Origin: Andrena cerasifolii
Lineage: Eukaryota > Arthropoda > Insecta > Hymenoptera > Andrenidae
Length of the DNA stretch: 64,000 nt
Direction: 5' to 3'
Assembly: GCF_050908995.1 (NCBI RefSeq)
Contig: NC_135120.1
Coordinates: 13,839,433-13,903,432 of the forward strand
Under the pieces are notes generated by a model. It searched no databases, had not been told where the DNA came from, and saw only the letters and a list, made by a program, of their open reading frames with translations. Shown here piece after piece: positions 47,101 to 58,851 of this stretch; within the stretch, counting starts at the first letter, position 1, and every line of letters starts with the position of its first letter. Both the position numbers and the translations under genes were made by a program.

Positions 47101-50100
47101 GTGACATCGAGGAGAAGAGAAGGTACGTTCGCCTCCGTTCGCCCGGTGTCTTGTGCTTTGTGTTTAAACGGTGAGATTTATGTAGAAAATGGTTTACGCA
47201 GGCGTCTCGAAGAGTCAGAAAAGAAACGCCAAGCTATGATGCAAGCGATGAAGGATCAGGCAAGCAAGAAAGGCCCCAATTTCACCATCACCAGGAAAGA
47301 TCTGGCGGTTAGTATCGATCGGCGACGCGGTTGAATCGCCACCAAGCGTGCCCGCGAGCCACGTTCGTTTCCGAGTTACTAACGCGTTCCCGGGCTCGGT
47401 ACAGGGACAACTTACGTCGGCGCAAGTGGAGCGCAACAAGACGAAAGAACAGCTCGAAGAGGAGAAGAAAATCTCGCTGAGCATCCGCATCAAACCATTG
47501 GAAATCGATAACCTGTCCATCGAGAAGCTCCGATCCAAGGCCAACGAACTCTGGGACACCATAGTCAAGCTGGAGACCGAGAAATACGATCTTGAAGAGC
47601 GACAGAAACGCCAGGACTATGACGTCAGTGCCGTAACTGTAGCTAAATAATAATTAGAGACCTCGTTGGGCAACGATCTATGTTCTGTTCCAGCTTAAAG
47701 AATTAAAGGAACGTCAGAAGCAGCAGTTGAGGCACAAGGCCTTGAAGAAAGGTCTCGATCCCGAAGCCCTCACCGGCAAGTACCCTGTAAGTGAATCGGC
47801 AGAATGATCGTCGGGATCAGGCCAATACCTTCGACGCTGTAAAACGACTTTTCTCTGTTACAGCCCAAGATCCAAGTCGCCTCCAAATACGAACGTCGCG
47901 TGGATACCAGGTCCTACGACGACAAGAAGAAGCTGTTCGAGGGTGTAAGTATACTTGTCCTCTGATTAAATCAGTCGCTCATTCTTCGATTCGGCCGACC
48001 CAAACGTACTTGTATAATTAATCGAAAACGTGGATGCATAGGCATTACGATGGAGTCAAAATTCATGCATTACACTCGCTGTAGTAGGATTGCTTTCGAA
48101 GAAAGAGATCTGTTGTAATAATAATTATCACGGAGGCGGAGATATGTTTGTCAGAGACGTGAAAAATTCCTTGCAAAGTAAGAGGGGGGGACAAAATAGA
48201 AAAGAATAAGCGACGTAGCTGGTTAGGCAGCAGTACTTGTAGAAAGGCGAGTGATCATCAGTGAAGAATGTCGATTGAATCGCAGGGCTATGACACGCTT
48301 TTAGCAGAGTACAACGAGAAACTGTGGAAACAGAAAACAGAACAGTTCATGAAGCGCAACAAAAGTGAGTCTTCTCGAGCACACTCTCTATATCTCTATG
48401 TGTCTCTGTATCTCTCTGTGTATCTCTCTCTCTCTCTCCCACTGTTACTGTATCACCCCCCCCCCGTTTGCTTGCGTTGCTGGTTGAAACCTCCCCTTTT
48501 GCCCACCCACGCCCTAAGATCGTTACGACGATCGTGTTTCTAATTCTCGTTGGATCCGTGTTAGTACTAAATAGTGGAGCCAGAACACAATGGAGGCCAC
48601 CGAAAGTGTGCCGTGCCCAGGGCTTTGTTTTGTCCATAAAGCACAGTAATTACGCTCTGGCCTCTGATATTCGTCGTAATTCATTACCGTAACAAAGGCG
48701 AATACAATGCTCGCGGATACCTCTACACTATTTAGGGCAGAGCTTCGAGCCACAGACATATGATTCCACTTATTGCGAATCCACTTCATTCGCGACTTCA
48801 CGATCCCATGTATTATTTTTTACCACGTCTTTGAAGCGATCGGCAATGATGGACCCACGCGCGCTAAATCGACACGATCTTCGAATATACACCCGCACAC
48901 TTTCGTTACGAGACATCGTCACACCTCGACATCACTGTCAAGTGACTAACGTCCACTCTGCGTAACAAGGGAGTAGGTACCTACAAAGATTTGTGTTACA
49001 AGAGCCCGTCATTAACAAGAATAGTGAGACAAGCTAACGGGTGTTTGGTTGATCGTGGTATGTTCACCCCTTATCGTCCAATCGATTCGTTAGCCGGAAA
49101 AGGTGACGAAGCTCCGGCGGAATACGCTGAATGGATTATGGAATAGGATCGATTTCTTTTTTCTCCGTGGCCCTTCAACCCCCTCGAGGACAGATTAGCA
49201 CGCCATTGTCTCGAATACCGATGGTCCAGGCGAGTGCCCCCCGTGTGACGATGTATCCTAGCATGCCATTTTGTCCGTTGCTGTTTCAGGGTCTGACCGA
49301 ACAGCAGAAGGAAGTCATAGAGAAGCAGTGGACCCAGCAGAAGGAACAATTCCTTGGTCGCCAGAAGAGTACGTATTCTAGAATCAATTTCGAGCAGACG
49401 CATATATGAAAATGGTAGATTCGTGGTGTTTGGAATATTTAGGGTCCCTGCGGGTTTCAAAAGAGAAGCTGCGGAATGTTTAGCAGCTCGTGCGGCTCGA
49501 GCAGCAACGTACCGTGCTCCCATTGTAAATACAATGAAGAATTTTCTCCGTTCAACAGGTTGAAAGTAGTTTCAGTCGTTTGTCGACGGATAGCACGTCG
49601 GTAACTGTGCGCAAAGCCGCGAAAAGAGTTCCGTTCTTTCTCGCCAGTTTATTATCTGACCGTGTAGCATCGTATGCGTTTGCTCGAGACGCGGGTCTCG
49701 GAGCCCGGATCGTCCAGAACGTTTTCTGGAAACTGGGTGAAACTGTAACGGCCGCAGAGAAGTATACTTTCGCGGGCACCGAAGGCACGCCCGTCCGATG
49801 GAAAGCGGGCGAAAAGTTTTCGCCACAGTTCGTTATTCATAGCGAGGCCAGCGTTTCGCGAATTCCCTACGTTTCGCATCCCGCGCTTCCCTTTCATCCG
49901 TGAATGATAAATGTCAATTGAAGCGCAACGACTGTTTCGTTACGCTTGTAGAATCCGAGATCACGAGGTCGCGGCTCTGACGAATGGGGTTCGCACTAGG
50001 GCTGGGACTATTTGTCGAATTTTTCGGTATTCGAATAATTCAGTTGCTCTATTATTTGGCGAATATAATTCGAATATCCAAGTATTCGAATACTATTCGA

Positions 50101-51230
50101 ATATTTAAGTATTCAAATACTGATGTATTCGAATAATTAAGTATTCAAATACTGATGTATTCGAATAATATGGTGTGAATTATAAATCAAGTTCTTTAGG
50201 TTCATTTGTCTGGGTGAAATCTTGTAAGCTAATTTTGACCCACTTCACACCATACTATTCGAATACATTAGTGTTCGAATACTGATGTATTCGAATAATA
50301 ACATTCGAATACTGATGTATTTGAATAATAACATTTGAATACTGATGTATTCGAATAATAACATTTGAATACTGATGTATTCGAATAATAACATTCGAAT
50401 ACTCAAATATTCGAAGTTTATTCGTAGCATTCGAATACTCAAATATTCGAAGTTTATTCGTAGCATTCGAATACTCAAATATTCGAAGTTTTTTCGTAGC
50501 ATTCGAATACTCAAATATTCGAAGTTTTTTCGTAGCATTCGAATACTCAAATATTCGAATAGTCCCAGCCCTAGTTCGCACGAAATTGGGGGGTGAAACG
50601 TAGGGATCGACGAGCGTTGGTAATTTTCAGAACATTTGGACTTGGATATTAAATTTCCCTTTGGTGTTGTACTTTGGGAAAGTGGCACGGGATCAAAGGG
50701 AAAGAATTGTTCTTTGGAGGATTTGGTAACTGTGATCCATCAGGGTTGTAATTTGGTTGCAAGCCATTGAAATTTTAACGAAACTCATTAATCGAGTCAG
50801 GAACGTAATACTTATTTGTGGCATTAGTCGGTATTTACTATTAACTTATCAATACTCATCGAGTTCAGCCCCGATTCCTTTAAAAAAAACGCTGGTGCAG
50901 CTAGGTCTACCTCGCGATAAGAAAATGTCTAAGATATCCTCGCTTCCATCGTACGATATATAGCCAAGACAGTAAAAGCCTCATTAAGAATCGATGGCCC
51001 GTAATAATTTAACACGTTTCTTTCCGAAAACAGCGAAGTTGCCGAAGTGGTTCGGCGAGAGGCCAGGCAAGAAACCTGGAGACCCCGAGTCCCCGGAGGG
51101 CGAGGAAGACGTGAAGGCTGCGGCTGAGGACGAGGAGTTGGAGGAGCCACAATTCGAAGAAGAGGAAGAAGAGGAGGAGGAGGAGGAGGAGGAGGAAGAG
51201 GGAGGAGAAGGAAAGGACAAGGACGAGGGC

Positions 51231-51310
<80 letters not shown>

Positions 51311-51317
51311 GGAATAA
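38129..51317 (+). CDS. up: Troponin T
   Basis: Tropomyosin-binding subunit of the muscle troponin complex; sarcomeric thin filament. Coding exons: 38129-38154 (MSDDEDQYS), 39353-39379, 39472-39474, 43355-43372, 46566-46596, 46701-46805, 46909-47005, 47086-47122, 47202-47307, 47405-47623, 47694-47786, 47864-47944, then either 48286-48364 or 49290-49368, then 51034-51317. The sum is 1206 nt, 401 aa plus stop, with all phases agreeing. Signatures: acidic N-terminus SSEEEVVEET, GENPEFMKRQEQKRSDLD, coiled coil with KQAKRKITRADEEKR, KKGPNFTI, KLETEKYDLEERQKRQDYDL and KLPKWFGERPGKK. The C-terminus is an almost pure Glu run of about 50 residues, as in insect flight-muscle troponin T. The two microexons are the least certain parts. 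Fly orthologue: upheld. Confidence 0.96.
39472..39474 (+). other. up: 3-nt microexon (GAA) of troponin T
   Basis: GAA lies between a good acceptor (tctcattccag) and a perfect donor (gtaagt). It preserves phase 2 and adds one residue when included. Skipping it leaves the frame intact, so it may be optional. Confidence 0.6.
41269..41341. repeat. CT dinucleotide microsatellite
   Basis: Interrupted (CT)n run in a troponin T intron, within a longer polypyrimidine stretch from about 41160 to 41390. Confidence 0.8.
43130..43137 (+). promoter_or_regulatory. TATA box inside the troponin T intron
   Basis: TATAAAAG, a consensus TATA box, about 220 bp before the 18-nt microexon. It might mark an internal promoter or be chance in an A-rich run. 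Confidence 0.25.
43355..43372 (+). other. up: 18-nt microexon candidate of troponin T
   Basis: Strong polypyrimidine acceptor (tttctttttttgtag) and perfect gtaagt donor flank 18 nt. The phase fits the neighbouring exons (phase 2 in and out) and adds KGRASQ. The variable N-terminal region is the expected place for cassette exons. Direct evidence is the splice sites and phase only. Confidence 0.5.
48286..48364 (+). other. up: Alternative troponin T exon, copy a
   Basis: 79 nt, phase 0 in and phase 1 out. Encodes GYDTLLAEYNEKLWKQKTEQ followed by FMKRNK. Same length and phase as the exon at 49290-49368, and both would join to the last exon, so they are most simply mutually exclusive. Confidence 0.85.
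49290..49368 (+). other. up: Alternative troponin T exon, copy b
   Basis: 79 nt, phase 0 in and phase 1 out. Encodes GLTEQQKEVIEKQWTQQKEQ followed by FLGRQK, with the aligned pattern EK-W-x-K/Q-x-x-EQF. It is the copy closer to the constitutive fly sequence (GRQK). Confidence 0.85.
49997..50573. mobile_element. hAT-like MITE with internal minisatellites
   Basis: Ends TAGGGCTGGGACTATT and its reverse complement AATAGTCCCAGCCCTA. Both sides are flanked by the identical 8-mer GTTCGCAC (49989-49996 and 50574-50581), a perfect hAT-type target duplication. The interior is built of ATTCGAAT-rich repeats: four exact-length 30-bp units (50281-50400) and four 36-bp units (50401-50544). It lies in the intron before the last troponin T exon. 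No transposase. Confidence 0.85.
50281..50544. repeat. Two adjoining minisatellites (4 x 30 bp, 4 x 36 bp)
   Basis: 30-bp unit beginning actgatgtattcgaataata, four copies with few changes, then 36-bp unit beginning actcaaatattcgaagttta, four copies. Both units end in ATTCGAAT, so the second looks like a variant of the first. Their lengths are multiples of three, which creates long meaningless open frames. Confidence 0.9.
51161..51314 (+). repeat. up: GAG/GAA trinucleotide run coding the poly-Glu tail
   Basis: Almost pure (GAG/GAA)n inside the last troponin T exon, giving an acidic C-terminal extension. The run mixes GAG and GAA, which suggests selection on Glu rather than a simple microsatellite expansion. 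Confidence 0.9.
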
Positions 51318-51735
51318 ACAGCTCTTCTGGAGAACCGATACCTAACCGCAAATTCAAACGATCGATCATCAAGCAATCTCGAAACATCCTTCGAACCGAC
51401 GAATATAGTCGTGGCGGCAGTAGAGGCAACAATGGCGCGACATTGTCCCAGAATCTCGTGGTTATAGGTGGCTTTTCGTTTCGTGCCTTACGCGACACCG
51501 AAACAGTCACGAGAGGACGACGCGGGAAGACGAGAGAAGTCCGCGCGCTGTATCACACCGCGACCAACCTAACCTGTAATGCCGTGGATTCCGGCGAGAT
51601 AAAACACGCTGTTACCACTTCCCAGCTGTTCTACTACTACTACTTCTCCTACTACTATTGTTCTACTATTACTTCTATTGCTACTATAATTATTATTATT
51701 ATATTGTACAAAATACACGCACACACAATTATTAA

Positions 51736-51741
51736 AATAAA
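51736..51741 (+). terminator. Poly(A) signal AATAAA of troponin T
   Basis: Canonical hexamer about 420 nt after the stop codon, in AT-rich sequence. Confidence 0.5.
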
Positions 51742-54700
51742 ACGGTTTATCGTATAAAAGTCCTGGCAGGAATCTTCCCCCGTCCCTGGGCGCAACCCCG
51801 GTTCTTTAATCGCGAGGGTGCATTTAATATTTACGAACTTGATGAAAACAGTCCCGACTTTGGATCGAGATTTTTTCGCCGTAATCTCGTTGGCGATCGA
51901 TACGTACTTAAATCGTGTAAATTTGCAAAAGATAATATCGATGGGGGGTGTTATTTTTTAATCTGTCGTTCGAGGGGAGGTTCAAATATTTGGCGCCACT
52001 TCAACTTAACCTTGCACACGTCGCGTAAGAGGGGTAACCGTGAAATACGTAATAAGAGTAGTAACGACGTATTTATTATAACATTTACAACGATTAATGG
52101 GCGAAGTTTAGCAAGTGGTTGTACGAAACCTAACCCTAATCATCTTAATGGCGGAATTTCTATTTCATAATCTATTGTTAGTGTACTCACTTGGCCCGCT
52201 ATCCAAGCGTTTATTCCACGGGAGTGCAATGCGCCGTTGGAAAATAATTCACGTTAGATATACCTACCCGCGCTGCCGATGAGTCATATCACTCGCGTTA
52301 ACGAAACTCGAAACACTATGTATCACTAATTTAAGACACATCCGCGGTCGCGTCGACTAGAAGTGACTAAAAGCGGGACTGAATGTATATCGATCGATTT
52401 ATGATCCTGCCGTAAATACGCGGCGAACGCAATGACACCTAGGATTCGCGCCAAAACTTATAAACAGGTACTAGGCGTGGAAGTGTTGCCAACAAACGTA
52501 TCCTCGTCAAAACAAGCAATACGATCGCGGCGTTTACCGATGGCTGTCGCGCGAATTTTAGTACCTTGGGTTTCGCGCCCAAAAGAAATATTTTGCAACC
52601 GGAGAACTTAAATAAGTAAACAGCGATCGGTCAGTTCCATCGAGGTGACGGAATTGAAAGTCGTACAAGTTTAAAATTGGTGTCTTTTTCGGTCTCGTAT
52701 ATCGTCATCCGCAGTGATTATTTAGCAGTTAAGAACCGAAGATTTACAAATATTCGGATAAACGTAAGGTAATCTATTATCCTCTTTAACATTTTTAAAC
52801 ATAAGAAAGAGATTGCTATTTTTGGAGTATACTCGAAGCTAATGCCCAAAATGGTGATTTCATTTGAATTAGAATCGGTGCTGTTGTCGAATAGCGACTG
52901 CAAATGCAAATTTATGAGAAATTTTCTACCATATCGCAGTCGTAAGAGTGCGTTTTATTTATGAACATTTCCATTGTCTCGATTCGTTAGGTACTGTAAA
53001 ATGGATGATTGCCATCTGTCGAAAGAAAATCATGCAAATTTACAACGTTTCGGCCGCAGTTCGTTAAAATTCAAGGCAGGCTTCAGTGACGGAACAATGA
53101 CGCGTATAATAAAGGTGGAGCGAGTAAGAGACAGTCTTCCGTTTCTGTCTCTCTTCCACTCGCATGCATACTTCCGTCGACGTTTCCTCTTTCTCTTCCC
53201 CCTTCAAACTCATCTCTGCCTGACTGACCCAGTCGCCAGTAATGGGAGTGACACGTTACCGAACGTTATCAAACAACTCGGGAGCACATTTCACACACTT
53301 TCAATCACACTCCACCTTCTCCGCTAGCTTATCCACCAGTGGTGGGCTTCGCTATGCTCCAAATCATATCGAACACAGCATAGATTCGAATCGCTTTGAA
53401 TGTTTTCCGAAATAAGAGAAACTTCCCATAGAACGAGGAACGACAGACTCGTCGACAATTCCAAAAAATTCATCAACCTTTCGAAACCCACGGGACTCCA
53501 CCAGACTCGTAAAATGCAAAGTGATTCAAATAGCCATTACTACTCCCGATAGGAATGAAATCGGCGGTATCTGCAGTCGTTCCACCTGGCGGACGAGAGG
53601 GTATTACTCCCATCGCTATCGTACAGTCGCTACTATTTATAATGGGCAGCCGCCGCTGGCTCGACTCGTATATTTCACCTCTCTTTTACGCGTAATCCTT
53701 CTCTGTTTCTGGCCGTGTCTCTATCCCGTTCCTTTCCGCTGTTCAGGTCCGTGCAGAGTGGACGTTCCTTAAGCTCGGCTAATAGTGTCGCCGAGCACTC
53801 GCCCGAGCCAGACTGCGGCTGTCCCTCTTCTCTTACCTAAGGGGACCGAAATAGAGTGGCGGCGAGCGCGAGACCGACGCTACCGACGCTATCGACGCTA
53901 CCGACGCCGTAGGTGTCGTGACCGAACAATAAACAATAACACCGGTCGGGGTCGCGTATCACGGGACTAACGAGCGGCTCCGCGACCTGTTGCCGGTCGC
54001 CGAAAAAAAGAAGCCAGTACGTGGTCGTACATGTGCGTGGTGAGATCGTGAGATGTTTGTCGCGGAGCTGGTGGAAGCCACGGGAATGGAATATAATCGT
54101 GTGTCATGGCGGTGATCGCCGCGCGGAACGGCCACGTTCGCACACGCATGGCTACGATGCTGGTCGCCGCGAAGGAGCGAAAGAGGGGAAGGATGAGGAG
54201 CTGACTACGAAGAAGCGGTTCGACCACGTGGAAACCACTCCCGATGAGGTAAGCGGACGTAGAATAATTCGGCCGTGACGGGCGATAAACTAATGACAGA
54301 CGCCGCGTCGAAGGAGATCGGCTGCAACTGTCACATCACGTCACTCCCGTGCCGTTTGCACGACGCTTGGCGAGTGCCGCGCGAGGGCACGCTTCGCGGT
54401 TGCCGGGGCCAACGGTTGCTCGCGCGACGCGCCCGGAACTCTACGGAAATTGACGATTTCTGTCGAGGGACGTGCGAAGCCGAGCCGAGCCGGTGCTTCG
54501 TGCTAATTCGCGATTCCCCGATAAACAGCTGGGGAGCACGCGATAAGAACGATTGCGAAATCGCTCGCGGCGAAACGCGAGGATCATTCGTACCTATCGC
54601 GGCGCGTATAGGAATAAAAGGGCGGATATGCGTGATTCTTTTCAATTTCCCCCTCGCAAATGAGTTTTCACCGGCGATTTCTCTGGGAGCGTCGAGCAAC

Positions 54701-57700
54701 GAAGGCAAACGAAGGGCACGCGAGGCTGGTCATTTATCATACCTTCGGTTCCCTCGGTTTTAACTCGGACCGAATCCAGGTAGATGACGCTTTACGAAAA
54801 GTGGTGGGAAGTCGGTGAAGCAACTCGGATCGCTCGCCAGCGTAACGAAACTCTAGATTTCAGATGTTTTACGTCGATAGCGGGATTCGCTGTGTCTTTC
54901 GCGTAGGAATATCAGATAAATTGAATTTAATGTGGCAGTGGTGTCCTTGGCACCGTCTTTACGTTCACTTTTCAGCACTGAACCAAGGTTACGTGAACAG
55001 GTTGGAATTCTTTGTATCGTTTCGAATTAAAATTCTTATGAAATACGAATGCTCGAACAGATTCGTTGGTACACTTTACTCATTGGCCTCCGTTTAGGTT
55101 AGATACATCCAGGCTGAATCGATTTAATAGGTCGTACATGTGTAATTAAAGACATCTGCAATTCCCGGCTTGTTGACCAAGACAATTGTTTACATTTGAA
55201 TACTTGATCGAAGTTATTTATAAGACAGCACCTTTAAATATAAAACAGCACTGTCTCGCGTGCCAGTGATAACACTTTAATCTGTAATTGTCCTCGGAAG
55301 GCTGGTGTGGTAACATTTGGCAGGTAGGCGATTGCAGGAAATTACGTGGTAATAACGAGAAGGTCACGTTACCATCGCAGACAGTTATGGTGACCGCGGA
55401 GCCACTTTCTTATTTTTTACACGTAGAAGTAGTTATAATTGCCATACCGATACTTACAATTCCAATTCCGCGACGAATTTAAATATCGTTCAGGTGTTTA
55501 AAAATTCCCTGCATGGTTGAAACGAGCGATCCGTTTTTAATTAAACATTTTCCATCGCGTTCGATTCAAGGATAAATTCTTAAATGAAAAGATTCTTGTA
55601 CTTTCCATAGACGCAGAAACTTTTACGTAGGCGTAGAACATCATATGTATGTTCTTCAATAACACTCGTGTCCGATTGGAAAATTCTACACACATATGTG
55701 CGCATTTTTCACAAATCTCGCTTTATTTCCTTTGAGCATTCTTTCTATTCGCAACATCCCCGTATCATGCTCCTTTCTTATTCGAGATGAAAGTATATCC
55801 TTGGTCTGCGCGGTACAGCAGGCGAGTCTGCATCGAAGCTTGCGTTATGTTGTGTTGCGCTGCTTTCCAGTTGAGGTCAGGATAAAAGCTTTTATCACAG
55901 ATTAGCATCCGCGGGAAGCTTTTATATTCTCAATTTCCGCGCTCTTCTGTGCTCATCGTTGCTTCGTACTATTTCGCCGTCAGACTTTTTAATCCAACGC
56001 GGAACTTAACGAATGTTGTCTAGTATCCTTAAAATGAACTTTACACGAAGGAATTGCACGAAGACGCCTGGCAAAAGTATCGCTTCATCTTTCAGCGCCC
56101 TTATATGAACCCGAAGGTAACTGCGTTAGGATGAAGAATGTGAAATGCATTATAATTTATTTCAGTTGGGTTACATTCAGAGCAAAGATAGTGTTAAACT
56201 GATGCTTATAAATTACAGTTGTCGTAAATTTCGTAAGGGATGTTTAAAAGTCTCTAGGGGCGATGAATTTGGTCGTATTTTCGGTGAAATAGGTCGATTT
56301 ATGAAGGATTAAATTTAATGTAAACGGTGCGCTGCACCACCGCGCGGTGTAAACGATTCGAAATTGCCCACGATGGCCCATATGCGTATAGGTTGCGGAT
56401 TGTTGCGTAATAATGCATAAGTGCGGTGAATACGTATTTCCTGCTATTGCGAGTGAACAAAGGCCGGTAACGCCTAGAACGCAAACGTTCCATTCAAATT
56501 ACAGGGATACTTTATTGCGTGTTCGAGTGCATGGTTCGTCGTAATTGCACGGACGAGCGACACGCAACTTGTGATTTCTCTATAAGAAACGACCTCAGAA
56601 ATGTCCTGGCATTACCATATTTCAAGCAGTATAATTTTCGCGACGCCTAGATTGATAGTTGATAAAGAATTCTTTCGGCAACAGTTCTATCCAATAAATA
56701 GACATTCCAGCAAAAGTATTGCATTCGTCAGTTGGCGTTAATTACCTGTTATTCATTGTTCGCTGTAAAAAGGTTTCGAAGGACGTTCGCACGTTATCAG
56801 TGGTGGAGTGTTAAGCAGGCGGTGCTGTTATTCACACAGGAAATTAAACACGAATGCATCAGTTGTCTGTGGTGTATCGGAAGTCGCTTAGGCTACGGTT
56901 CGTTACATTTTCACAATAGCCGCGATTCAGGGCTGCTCCAGGCGAATGTATAAAGCCGAAGTCAGCGAGGTGCATTCGCATAAGAGAGATGGTCGCGCAT
57001 GCTGCACATAGCGAAGGGAATAGGGGATCTTCTGTGTTGCCCCGAGTCCCTTCAGTCTTCACCGTTATGTACGCGTAATAGGGAAACTGCCGTTTATTAC
57101 GGTGACAGTAAGAGTGACGAGGGTTACACCTGCTCGTCATTTCGCCAATAAATAATAGCTGGGGGGAAATGGCAAGAGAACGTAAGGTACATACACTTGT
57201 GAGTCTGGCGTAAACAGAAGTTCGCCACTGCATCTACTTAATTTCATATACATAACTCGGGAGTGCCGAATTATTATTTTGTAAACTCGTGCTTCTGGTC
57301 CTTCCGAATGTATTTTAAACAGAATTGTTTCGATGGCGCTGCGATAATTACGACCCTGTGGTATTTTATAATGACGCACGTAAACTCAACCAAAGCGGCA
57401 TTGATTTACCGTACAATTCCAAATTAAGCCTGTAACGCTGCTTACACATTTATGAAAACAACCCCACGAACAGTATCGATCTAATCGTAGGTCCATTAAC
57501 TCGTTTAGAAACGCAGGGAACTCGGTCAAGAACAATTGGAATCTTTCTAGTTTAAATGGAAAGACCGAAGCTACCTAACTGCGGCTAAATTATTTTGTCA
57601 CACTTTCCATAATTTAGAGCGATGACTCTAACAGTCATCGTGGGCTACACAAATTCTCTGGACATTTCATTAATCTAGATTTACATAAATCCATCACAAC

Positions 57701-58702
57701 TGAACTGAAATGGATTCTGAGCACACATTTGTATAGGAGAGACTTACTCAAACTCATCTAATTTCGTTCATCGTTTCATCACACTTTATAGCGAAGTCTG
57801 AGGTTTTATTTAACATTTAAAGAAAATTATTACATCGTTGCGGGCAAGGTTAGCTGCCTTTACATAGGTCAGTGGGACTTTCATCTTGTTAGTACGATTC
57901 TACTTGACTTTGCATAAATCTACAGATATCCTATTGAATGCACCTGTTCCCTTCCGTTCCATCCGAATAGTGACTGCTCCAAGTGGCTGGTAGCATACCA
58001 GAATAACTATAAAATCTTTGGCAGAAGCCACACCACTGCGCATAGTATTCCACCGCACAGTAATTAGTTTTGGTCGGTGTCCAGGCTAGTCTAAACACCG
58101 CCAAATAAACCTGCTTCCACGTGACTTCGGACATATCGACTTACATCTAATTGATTTCGAATTGGATGCAAATTGGCAGTGTGTCCTCTGTATGGGTGAT
58201 TTTCTGAAGCTGGTGTAGCAGGTCAACGATGCTCGATCGTCGATCAGTTAGGTAAACGATGCACTTAAGACAATTCACAGAACCTGGCCTCCGTTGCTGA
58301 TAGATTTACTTGCGCGCTTAATCTACCCCTTACCCTGTAGCGCTCGAGTGATTAATCCTTCTCACTAGCAAAAGTCACAATATTGTAGCAGTTAGTACTA
58401 AAGACAAAAGATCGAACTTTCGGTATTCCTGTCGTGCACGTTCGTGCACTTGCGAGTGGAACACGAGCTGTTTACGCGCTCCTCTTCGCCGTCAGGCGTG
58501 TACGTGCCAGTTTCGCGGCTCTGTGTAATCAGGCGCAAGTACGCAATCTTTTCAGCTAACGATGGACGCAAATGAAAGTGAGATTACGTGGTTATTGCTG
58601 TAGTAGTTCCTGCGAAATTACCTCACACTATCTTATCTTGAATTTCTGCCGCAAGTACCGCCGAATGCAAGGAGCACCTACTACGATATAGTGGCACCTT
58701 AA

Positions 58703-58851
58703 AGGCTCCCCCAAACCAACGCGAATTTCGCGGCGCGGAGCGGATCCGCCGCGGAACGGATAACACTGCCCTTAAGCCACCGCGTATAAAAAACTACTGC
58801 CTTATCCGATCCGCGGCGCGGAGCGGATAGTCGCGTTGGTTTGGGGGAGCC
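58703..58851. mobile_element. 149-bp TTAA-flanked hairpin element
   Basis: TTAA at 58699-58702 and 58852-58855 flank ends that pair over about 23 bp (GGCTCCCCCAAACCAACGCG and complement). Inner GC-rich copies of CGCGGCGCGGAGCGGAT follow. Outer bases resemble the element at 28488-28547: both start AGGC(C/T)CCCC and end GGGG(A/G)GCC or GGGGGCC before TTAA. Confidence 0.65.

Noticed and set aside
50245..50688. Long repetitive open frame (EYLSIRML repeats) on the minus strand, with counterparts in other frames
   Set aside because: Produced by the 30-bp and 36-bp minisatellite units, whose lengths are multiples of three. Not a protein.
50929..51510. Pro-rich and Ser-rich frames opposite the troponin T tail
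   Set aside because: Antisense reading of the GAG/GAA repeat; the sense strand is clearly troponin T.
55890..55910. TATCACAG seed-like sequence as in miR-2 family microRNAs
   Set aside because: The rest of the sequence does not match the family and I see no precursor hairpin.
57931..58134. Minus-strand frame with a YYAQWCGFCQRF segment, reminiscent of thioredoxin WCxxC
   Set aside because: No other thioredoxin features, no splice context and low complexity around it. Probably chance.
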